Below are positions 62,101 to 64,000 of a DNA stretch of 64,000 nt, piece after piece. The notes below the pieces were generated by a model. That model had not been told where the DNA came from. It did no database searches and worked only from the letters and a program-made list of their open reading frames with translations. Position numbers and translations under genes: made by a program. The stretch comes from Blastobasis lacticolella (lineage: Eukaryota; Arthropoda; Insecta; Lepidoptera; Blastobasidae), in NCBI GenBank assembly GCA_905147135.1, contig LR990044.1:15876122-15940121 (forward strand). The letters run 5' to 3'. Positions within the stretch are counted from its first letter, which is position 1; each line of letters opens with the position of its first letter.

Positions 62101-64000
62101 AGAATTGTCGGTGTTACCATGCTCACAAGTGGTATTGAGCTGCTGAGCCAGCGGAGGGATTTCGCCTCCCTTTATGTGTTCTACCGCTTGTACAACGGTG
62201 TTTGTTCTGAAGAACTGTTTGACATGATGTCTATAGCTACATTCTATCATCGCACCGCTCGCCACCGACGGGAAGTTCATCCTTACACCTTGGAGCCAAA
62301 TTGGTCGCGAACTGTGCGGTTCCAGACGAACTTACTCCCACGCACAGTAAGGTTGTGGAATTAACTACCTGGAGAGGTTTTCCCTGGAGAGTATAACATG
62401 GAGTTCTTCATGAAAGGGGTTAAAAGGTTTTTACAGAGTCGGCAACGCGTGGGTGAAGCCCCTGGTATTGCAAATGTCTATAGTCTACGGTGACTGCTTA
62501 CCATCAGGCAGGCCTTAAGCTTGTTTGCCACCTTGGTGGTATAAAAAAATACTCAAAAGCAGGATTGGAATATCAGGAATATTTTAAATTGTCATCTCTC
62601 TTTATTTATGACATATGCGTACTATCCAACCCTTTGGATGGCGCTTATCAAAACAACCTATCCGTCATTACTAGTAGGTTAACCGACCGCCGCAAGAAAA
62701 ATAAAACATTATCTGACTGTTACAGTTCATGGCGAAAACAAGATGTCGATGTTCAAACATATTCCATGAATCTTCAAAATGAGTTAGAATGCTCTGTTAT
62801 TTTGAATGAAGCTATGAAGCTAGGTGATATCGAAGGCATATTTATTACACAAGATTCTAAAATACAAACTGAGAATTTGGAATCAATTGATTTTCTCGAT
62901 CATTTTGATAAAACTGCGTTTGTTGTTGGCAATTTGGACTATGTTTCGAGAAATATTTGCCCCAAATTAAGGTAAGTAATTTTAACTTAGTAAGTTAATT
63001 ATGTTGTGCATAATTTCAAAGCAGGTGACTCTATGTACCAAGGTTAACATCGCAGTGAATATTTAACATATTGCAATTTTATATTTAGTTTAACCATTGT
63101 TTTATGTTGTAACGGGTTAGTTACTTTTTTTCTTATCGAAGTGCAATATCTAAAACTCAAAGATATAATTATTATTATTATAGACAGAGGATAAAACAAA
63201 CTATTTTTAGTGTCATTTTCTAAGTTCATATAATTAACATCATATTATATTATGCACAAGGCACAATAATAAACATTGTTTTATTAAACTTAGTTTTAAA
63301 ATTAACTGCAGTCCTAAAATTTCCAGATTTTTCGTAGTAGTAAGTCATGGATCCGAGAATGCAATCGCTGCGTACACCACGTCCATATCGCATAGCATTT
63401 GTCAGAAACGAAATGAAGTAGGGTTACCAGCACTCTCATTCCATGTGCCCTTGATAAACTTGGTAATACTTACTTTATTTTAATTGGTTTTCTTACATAT
63501 GTGTCAATAGTAAGACAACTTTTAAATATAAATTCCTTATTTTTTCCAGATTGACAATAATATTGATATGAAATCGTCTCGACTTGAACCCCAAACATTA
63601 AAAAATGTATTTGACTCATTAGAAACTAGTTTAAAGCTCAAACATGAAGATGCTATTACATTTGTAATGAATAAACAAGCAAACAACTTATTGAACAAAA
63701 TATTAAATGTTTTAGGTAAGTAAAGAAATATTCCCTTTTTTTGACATCTTTAGGATGATACTGCAAATTACAGGCATCAGGAATGATAACTAACACAAAT
63801 CCTATGTATATACGACATACAACTCAGTTCCTGCTGTTGGTTTTTATAAAAAACATTTGTCAGAGTGATAGTTTATTGACTATCTCTGTTATTATATGTA
63901 ATTTAAATATTACAACTTCATAATGTAACATTTTTAAACATCAGATTACAAAGTTAAATATTTTGCAGATGTGAAATCAATAGAGGATGTGCCTGAAAAT
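28978..64000 (+). CDS. FASN-like: Fatty acid synthase-like multienzyme, 35 exons, 3' end beyond the window
   Basis: Animal type I fatty acid synthases are cytosolic multienzymes that build fatty acids from acetyl- and malonyl-CoA with NADPH. Thirty-five exons join in frame into 1,963 codons. Approximate domains are KS 26-430, MAT 525-830, DH 868-1143, reduced pseudo-methyltransferase 1144-1373, ER 1374-1718, KR 1719-1930 and the start of the carrier region after about 1940. The carrier serine and thioesterase lie past the edge; insect family members usually run to about 2,300-2,400 residues. The ATG has an in-frame upstream stop and a promoter at good spacing. Intact: KS Cys183, KS Lys347 and His352, MAT Ser608/Arg633/His710, DH Asp1049. 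Apparently lost: KS His (Asn316), DH His (Tyr901), ER Lys (Asp1617) and the KR glycine motif (1731-1737). The open frame argues against a simple pseudogene. I infer a diverged, possibly non-canonical paralogue. Family assignment is very secure; function is not. Confidence 0.95.
30043..30205 (+). repeat. Dispersed insect repeat with GCGACTTCGTTCGCGTG
   Basis: CCGCGACTTCGTTCGCGTG, AAAATCCGTTAAGGAGTTC and ACAGACAGACGCGGCC occur in the usual order of a repeat widespread in insect introns (recognised from memory). Confidence 0.6.
30207..30562 (+). repeat. SINE copy interrupted by a LINE tail
   Basis: A SINE head (GAGGTACCAAGTTCGATCCC) runs to 30313. A LINE tail (CCGTGGCTTTGGCAGTGGAG to CCATCTGGTGG) fills about 30312-30465. 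The SINE body resumes with ACTAACCGATGCACTTACGG. This is a nested insertion. Confidence 0.65.
30767..30852 (+). repeat. SINE body fragment
   Basis: ACCATGATCCAATCTTGATA...GGTTACGGAGGTCAG...GTAATTACCTG matches the middle of the SINE. Confidence 0.65.
31189..31541 (+). repeat. tRNA-derived SINE, best full-length copy
   Basis: The head GTGGCCAAGCGGTTAGAGTA, the CTCGTAA loop (CGT anticodon position, Thr-like) and the B-box GGTTCGAATCC supply internal Pol III promoter elements. The body reads TACGGTGAAGG, ATGATCCAATCTGGTCAGG, GGCAGTCGCTCCACTGTAAT and GGATCATGGTCAAGGCGGAC, ending GCCAAGATGAT. It is the reference for the other copies. Confidence 0.9.
32239..32440 (+). repeat. Dispersed repeat with CTAGCTGACCCGGCAAACGT
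   Basis: It begins with that signature, includes ATCAAAATCGGTCAAGCCGT and ends GAATTTTATATATTAG. This unit recurs in many insect genomes (recognised from memory); its class is uncertain. Confidence 0.65.
32730..33070. repeat. Tandem array of about 104-bp units with a terminal inverted copy
   Basis: Units start at 32730, 32831 and 32936 with ACTAGTT(C)CTAAAG and share CTACATTTCGGATG and GACAGCTGTCAAA. From 33012 the sequence turns round (CCGAAATGTAGAT...TTTAGGAACTAGTG), pairing with the last unit. Confidence 0.8.
34378..34812. repeat. Direct repeats flanking a 300-bp GC-richer block
   Basis: TAACCTCGTGC...CCTCCT...CTACTACCAGG at 34378-34434 recurs at 34756-34810 with about 75% identity. GTGTACACACC occurs just inside both. 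The enclosed minus-strand open frame (34788-34252) has no known motif. Confidence 0.5.
34918..35256 (+). repeat. tRNA-derived SINE, forward member of an inverted pair
   Basis: Head GCGTCGGTGGCCTAAGGTTG...CGACTCGTACACGAGAGG, then the family body with a small internal duplication (TTCAG TTCAGACGACTGAATGTG) and GGCGGACCACGGGCAC at the end. Confidence 0.85.
35289..35548 (-). repeat. tRNA-derived SINE, reverse member of the pair
   Basis: It begins ACAGTGGAGCGACTACCATC and ends with the reversed head (CTTACGAGTCGGATACTCAA, GCCACCAACGTTCT). Only about 30 bases separate it from the forward copy. Confidence 0.85.
37456..37689. mobile_element. Hairpin MITE, 234 bp, TA-flanked
   Basis: The ends ACAGACG...CGTCTGT lie between TA dinucleotides. 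Arms of about 80 bp share GATACTAATCCTTACG and GTTGCAGT in mirror order with about 75-80% identity. No ORF. Confidence 0.7.
38855..39112 (-). repeat. GAT-tailed repeat family, full copy
   Basis: CATCATCACAGCCCGTAACA to CACCACACGGCC, nearly identical to the 11.6-kb copy, suggesting a recently active family. Confidence 0.85.
40857..41412 (+). mobile_element. RTE-type LINE 3' fragment in intron 1
   Basis: From about 40975 the frame reads VFDQCVWPVIIYGTETWPLT, VTQRAMEKAVLGVSLRDRI and LKWQWAGHIARRTDGRWGSK, the C-terminal half of RTE ORF2. A frameshift follows, then the LWRSLGEAYAQQRAC-like end and a GATGATGATG tail. It ends 160 bp before exon 2 and is 5' truncated. Confidence 0.9.
41574..41763 (+). 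CDS. FAS-like exon 2: KS domain
   Basis: Residues 53-116, phase 0 to phase 1. It contains EDLVTEHERWNF and MEPMSRKLLEHAYSAIYDAG, matching the family's DPMxRxLLExxYEAIxDAG element. The donor is G|GTAAGT. Confidence 0.92.
42159..43180 (-). mobile_element. CR1/Jockey-like LINE fragment in intron 2
   Basis: The minus strand reads MPQGSVLGPILFEFYLTDLK (RT block), then SLFADAKILG where FADDTK is expected. The tail region contains YVRPLLEYGFQIWNPYFKKD, NLEKVQKRATRMV and ALGMTTLEERRQGGDL. It ends with a TAA-type repeat (42159-42174). Frameshifts and the altered FADD motif make it inactive. It is antisense to the host gene. Confidence 0.88.
43267..43387 (+). CDS. FAS-like exon 3: KS domain
   Basis: Residues 116-156, phase 1 to phase 2. 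It contains RGKKVGVFIGSMFSESEK and NGFGITG, both standard KS elements just before the nucleophile region. Confidence 0.92.
43912..44115 (+). CDS. FAS-like exon 4: KS nucleophile region
   Basis: Residues 156-224. It contains YANRISYWIDGKGPSM followed by LDVACASSAACIEHAY, the KS active-site segment with nucleophile Cys183 (family form DTACSSS), then AAIVGGCNLCMHP. The catalytic Cys is intact. Confidence 0.95.
44222..44360 (+). repeat. Partial GAT-tailed repeat family copy in intron 4
   Basis: CTCCAACCCGCCTGCCAGAC, then GGAGATCGCATAATCGCGGT and TTAAGTCCTGC follow the family order but are heavily altered. Confidence 0.45.
44588..44704 (+). CDS. FAS-like exon 5: KS domain
   Basis: Residues 224-263. 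RHGFLCMDGKTKVFDKNGDG replaces the family segment LGVLSPDGRCKSFD; VLFLQKAKDAKR ends the exon. It resembles an EF-hand loop by chance. Confidence 0.9.
44989..45155 (+). CDS. FAS-like exon 6: KS, catalytic His replaced by Asn
   Basis: Residues 263-319. It ends in VEYVEANGA, where active KS domains read VEAHGTGT. The catalytic His codon is therefore AAT (Asn316, 45146-45148). The exon is otherwise in frame with normal splice sites. Confidence 0.92.
45735..45871 (+). CDS. FAS-like exon 7: KS, second His retained
   Basis: Residues 319-364. It contains ADGKELEAIGRVFGK and VGSVKSIMGHSEPASG. Lys347 and His352 of the family motif KSNxGHxEPASG are kept. The first residues (AATAEAD) diverge from GTGTKVGDP. 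Confidence 0.92.
45950..46600 (+). mobile_element. LINE reverse-transcriptase remnant in intron 7
   Basis: The pieces read VFCAFVDLEKTYG, KGVRQGCVASPRLF and RYADDQVLPASSESELQMML (catalytic YADD kept), then GKSIEQVKEFVYLGSYLK. Order and motifs are those of a LINE reverse transcriptase, with stops and frameshifts. At 46235-46290 a GGGATTGACCGCTCGGATGA phrase, also near 40925, interrupts it. Confidence 0.85.
47043..48120 (+). repeat. Dispersed GAGCGAGC-type repeat units in intron 7
   Basis: Units like ATGAGCGAGCGNAGCGAGCT followed by CGAAATTTTTGACATTTT occur near 47043, 47132, 47185, 47814, 48023 and 48086, with decayed units between. Spacing is irregular (50-600 bp). Confidence 0.75.
48928..49131 (+). 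CDS. FAS-like exon 8: end of KS
   Basis: Residues 365-432, phase 0 at both ends. It contains GSLPGNIHYNEP and NCFSYGGVNIHVLL, corresponding to the family's NSFGFGGANAHVLL. Confidence 0.92.
49255..49441 (+). CDS. FAS-like exon 9: KS-MAT linker
   Basis: Residues 433-495. It contains PHLVLISGRTDQSVEYVL and IPGHMCRGYTILG, the conserved linker signature SGRTxxxV...IPGHxxRGYTIL. Confidence 0.92.
49731..49893 (+). CDS. FAS-like exon 10: start of MAT
   Basis: Residues 495-549. RPIWFVYSGMGSQWAGMG is the acyltransferase N-terminal signature (VFSGMGSQWxGM). Confidence 0.93.
50101..50270 (+). CDS. FAS-like exon 11: MAT
   Basis: Residues 549-606. It contains VLEPKGLDIVKIL and FVGIAAVQIGLTDILNALGI, the helix before the GHSxGE nucleophile elbow. 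Phase 2 to phase 1. Confidence 0.92.
50911..51062 (+). CDS. FAS-like exon 12: MAT nucleophile elbow
   Basis: Residues 606-656. GHSVGELGCAYADG carries nucleophile Ser608 (50916-50918). YSRGL carries Arg633, 25 residues on as in the mammalian enzyme, followed by RGSMAAVGLGY. The catalytic parts look intact. Confidence 0.95.
51151..51334 (+). CDS. FAS-like exon 13: MAT catalytic His
   Basis: Residues 657-718. It contains EVACHNSATSSTISGP and SSNIAYHSRYIADAG, with His710 (51310-51312) 102 residues after Ser608, the same spacing as mammalian Ser581/His683. Confidence 0.95.
51897..52190 (+). repeat. SINE in intron 13, 5' truncated
   Basis: It begins within the B-box (AATCCCGCTCCGGCCATG) and carries the full body to GCCAAGATGA, highly similar to the 31.2-kb copy. 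Same strand as the host gene. Confidence 0.88.
53296..53444 (+). CDS. FAS-like exon 14: MAT C-terminal part
   Basis: Residues 718-767. It contains RSEKWVSTSVPKGKW and YHTNNLL, a signature that continues directly into exon 15 as NPVLFEE. Confidence 0.92.
53537..53718 (+). CDS. FAS-like exon 15: end of MAT
   Basis: Residues 768-828. It contains NPVLFEETSALIPENALLIE, then APHGLLQAILKR and FLLEAIGQ. The donor is CA|GTAAGT in phase 2. Confidence 0.92.
53916..54035 (+). CDS. FAS-like exon 16: MAT-DH linker
   Basis: Residues 828-868. LYQEGLNLKVDALYP matches the family's LYxAGLNxxVxxLYP. The stretch ending in RWEHSEDW leads into the dehydratase. Confidence 0.9.
54343..54643 (+). CDS. FAS-like exon 17: DH, catalytic His replaced by Tyr; GC donor
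   Basis: Residues 868-968. It contains YLKEYKRQGKIEFPEAAHL followed by VLVWETFAM. The hot-dog dehydratase motif HxxxGxxxxP reads YKRQGKIEFP here, so the catalytic His is Tyr901 (54440-54442) while Gly and Pro remain. The exon ends at GAG|GCAAGT, a GC donor; no GT donor keeps the frame. Confidence 0.9.
54729..54883 (+). CDS. FAS-like exon 18: DH
   Basis: Residues 969-1020. VCHLGNKIVSGSI matches the family's ICEGGxxVxSGxI. KDVYKILRSKGHSYS precedes the second half of the hot-dog fold. Confidence 0.9.
54993..55140 (-). repeat. LINE-tail-like repeat in intron 18
   Basis: GTCATCATCATCCTTCTGTA, then GCGGTCAATCCCAGCTTCTG and GGGTCCGCTTCCCTACTTCC. The reverse complement ends in GATGATGATGAC, as in LINE tails. 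Related phrases occur near 40.9, 46.25 and 49.5 kb. Confidence 0.55.
55346..55600 (+). CDS. FAS-like exon 19: DH second half
   Basis: Residues 1020-1105. VVWNNDWVKLIDSLIQLNIL retains the DH Asp (Asp1049) and the following Gln1053. The Asp partner of the lost His is therefore still there. Confidence 0.9.
55688..55802 (+). CDS. FAS-like exon 20: end of DH
   Basis: Residues 1105-1143. RCGGILMSNLIFTESAPP corresponds to the family's CGGVEIxGL segment. KTFIPHF closes the domain. Confidence 0.88.
56606..56851 (+). CDS. FAS-like exon 21: reduced pseudo-methyltransferase region
   Basis: Residues 1144-1225, phase 0. VDQALLINLQIIAENITKP resembles the family's helix opening the non-catalytic methyltransferase-like region. 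Conservation is weak, but frame and splice sites are clean. No SAM-binding glycine motif is visible. Confidence 0.85.
56951..57248 (+). CDS. FAS-like exon 22: pseudo-methyltransferase / pseudo-KR linker
   Basis: Residues 1226-1325. It contains KKIILLRKIEH and AAFSWVTRVRSEIQ, matching FxWVxxLK in relatives, then LCGLLG, equivalent to GxVGLVNCLR. Confidence 0.87.
57330..57475 (+). CDS. FAS-like exon 23: linker before ER
   Basis: Residues 1325-1373. FYKEQLQKNLTINVFKQ corresponds to the family's LQxxLxxNVYKDGxWG, continued in exon 24. Confidence 0.9.
57558..57730. repeat. Perfect 66-bp inverted repeat (hairpin) in intron 23
   Basis: Arms 57558-57623 and 57665-57730 are exact reverse complements, separated by 41 bases. 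Arm landmarks are CACTTTTTGTACACTAGTTC and AAATTGCAACC. The lack of any mismatch implies very recent origin or gene conversion. A transcript would fold into a long dsRNA stem. Confidence 0.92.
58688..58831 (+). CDS. FAS-like exon 24: linker to ER
   Basis: Residues 1374-1421. It opens with NMWGGFYYLP, equivalent to DGxWGxxRHLLL, and continues with LRGIENLCWNEIP, matching the first ER strands (GDLSSLxW). Confidence 0.88.
58920..59023 (+). CDS. FAS-like exon 25: ER
   Basis: Residues 1422-1456. CYAGPTLNDALKAVGDF and YGRDFSGYNK correspond to the ER segment VxYASLNFRDVMLATG...GxEFSG. The donor is AA|GTATGT in phase 2. Confidence 0.87.
59112..59262 (+). CDS. FAS-like exon 26: ER
   Basis: Residues 1456-1506. 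KVMGIINGGAIASVVEADP, then WPVPDHWSLEDAATVPLPYV, the family's VPxxWTLEEAATVPVVY element. Confidence 0.92.
59430..59601 (+). CDS. FAS-like exon 27: ER nucleotide-binding region
   Basis: Residues 1507-1564. VFVNSGTGAIGQAVISLALA is the dinucleotide-binding element (family HxGSGGVGQAA). TVYTTVGDIQKKRLL and FPQLTG follow. The region looks competent to bind NADPH. Confidence 0.92.
59877..59986 (+). CDS. FAS-like exon 28: ER
   Basis: Residues 1564-1600. It contains NNIGYSKSDMF and GYDFVVSTLSGSSRQ, equivalent to IGNSRDTSFE...GVDLVLNSLAEEKLQ but several residues shorter. Confidence 0.88.
60121..60285 (+). CDS. FAS-like exon 29: ER, catalytic Lys position is Asp
   Basis: Residues 1601-1655. GFDGIFMDLSDTDKYKNNSF aligns with the family's GGRFLEIGKFDLSxNxxL. 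The expected Lys falls on Asp1617 (60169-60171). The later catalytic Asp (family LLDxxF) also seems absent. The alignment is by eye. Confidence 0.9.
60771..60920 (+). repeat. Dispersed repeat with ACTAATATTATAAAGAGGAA in intron 29
   Basis: It shows the typical series ATATTATAAAGAGGAAGAAA, GTTTGT-rich, CTCAAAAACTACTTATCGGA, AGAAAGCTACATTATC and AGTAATAGAGGCTATAATAT. It is a repeat unit abundant in moth and butterfly genomes (recognised from memory). Confidence 0.65.
61025..61118 (+). repeat. G-rich GGTAG/GGGTA short tandem array in intron 29
   Basis: Repeats of GGTAGG, GGTGTAGG and GGATAGG, almost free of C, extend over about 90 bp directly before the exon 30 acceptor region. Confidence 0.7.
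61202..61389 (+). CDS. FAS-like exon 30: end of ER
   Basis: Residues 1656-1718. ILNGIATGIVRPLVRVTYSL matches GIxxGVVRPLxxTVF. TTKAFGILLASKQRSRVLLK matches AFRxMAxGKHIGKVVLK. Confidence 0.92.
61653..61808 (+). CDS. FAS-like exon 31: KR with degenerate nucleotide-binding motif
   Basis: Residues 1718-1770. The Rossmann entry reads VVICGDSIIGVELVERLVKK where functional KR domains read VTGGLGGFGLELAxWL. The glycine pattern is lost (residues 1731-1737) although the flanking helix GVELVERLVKKGAKKIV is recognisable. Confidence 0.9.
61938..62550 (+). mobile_element. Jockey-like LINE 3' end in intron 31
   Basis: An open frame of 139 codons reads LLYKAQVRPHLDYCSHLWAG, IQKRAVRIVG and ASLYVFYRLYNGVCSEELFD, then LLPRTVRLWN, the ORF2 C-terminus. 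A 3' UTR follows with GCAACGCGTGGGTGAAGCCC, ending GGTATAAAAAAAT. It is 5' truncated but otherwise well preserved, so it is young. It serves as the intact reference for the split copy at 12.4/14.5 kb. Confidence 0.9.
62726..62971 (+). CDS. FAS-like exon 32: KR
   Basis: Residues 1770-1852. It contains SSWRKQDVDVQTYSMNLQ, AMKLGDIEGIFITQDSK and YVSRNICPKLR, equivalent to RRWREQGVxVxVST, LGPVGGIFxLAxVL and VSREACPELD. The acceptor CAG|TTCATGG joins in phase 2 to exon 31 and skips the LINE upstream. Confidence 0.9.
63327..63462 (+). CDS. FAS-like exon 33: KR active-site region
   Basis: Residues 1852-1897. RFFVVVSHGSENAIAAYTTS replaces the family's FVVFSSVSCGRGNAGQxNY. Ser1858 and Tyr1868 remain, but the segment is shorter and the YxxxN Asn is Ile. 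KRNEVGLPALSFHV equals RRxxGLPGLAIQW. Confidence 0.9.
63550..63715 (+). CDS. FAS-like exon 34: KR-carrier linker
   Basis: Residues 1898-1953. It contains RLEPQTLKNVFDSLETSL, then FVMNKQANNLLNKILNVL, equivalent to the run-in to the acyl-carrier domain (LVxxVAHILGI). Confidence 0.88.
63969..64000 (+). CDS. FAS-like exon 35 (partial): start of acyl-carrier region
   Basis: Residues 1953-1963. DVKSIEDVPEN continues exon 34 in phase and matches the family's DVKxVNPxxxLADLG. The carrier Ser is beyond the window. Confidence 0.85.

Noticed and set aside
62490..62975. A 161-codon open frame as an independent gene
   Set aside because: It is a chimera of a LINE 3' tail and FAS exon 32. A good acceptor at 62725/62726 explains the coding part.

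Overview
This window is AT-rich, intron-containing animal DNA. It almost certainly comes from an insect, and most likely from a moth or butterfly. That inference rests on the mix of Jockey/CR1/RTE-type non-LTR fragments, a tRNA-headed SINE family, a mariner remnant, TA-flanked MITEs and recurrent short motifs of the GGTAGGTAC type. I cannot name the species. No rRNA, genuine tRNA, CRISPR array or bacterial-type operon is visible.

Positions 1 to about 28,900 show no host protein-coding gene. This part is layered repeats: a mariner transposase remnant (3.2-3.75 kb), a decayed transposon-like ORF between imperfect inverted repeats (5.05-6.77 kb), SINE copies on both strands, several families of LINE 3' ends, and a 2,011-bp DNA element inside a LINE tail with a clear 4-bp target duplication (12,509-14,519). 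Nested inverted repeats lie at 19.25-20.07 kb, a TA-flanked MITE at 22.9-23.2 kb, and a Jockey-like endonuclease/reverse-transcriptase fragment at 26.4-28.2 kb.

From 28,978 to the right edge there is one large plus-strand gene, an animal type I fatty acid synthase-like multienzyme. I could chain 35 coding exons (5,889 nt, 1,963 codons) with every junction in phase and no stop. All introns are GT-AG except intron 17, which is GC-AG. Domain order is ketosynthase (KS), malonyl/acetyl transferase (MAT), dehydratase (DH), a shortened pseudo-methyltransferase, enoyl reductase (ER), ketoreductase (KR), then the start of the acyl-carrier region, where the window ends. A TATA box and initiator sit at the right spacing upstream of the ATG. 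Intron 1 is 12.4 kb and packed with transposons; other introns carry LINE, SINE and hairpin insertions.

The most interesting result is that this synthase looks catalytically hollowed out although its frame is intact. The KS has Asn for the His of its HGTGT motif, the DH has Tyr for its catalytic His, the ER has Asp where a Lys is expected, and the KR has lost its glycine-rich nucleotide-binding motif. The MAT keeps its Ser, Arg and His at exactly the mammalian spacing. This suggests a diverged FAS paralogue kept for an acyl-loading, scaffold or otherwise non-canonical role, or one at an early stage of decay. Residue comparisons use family knowledge from memory and need an alignment.
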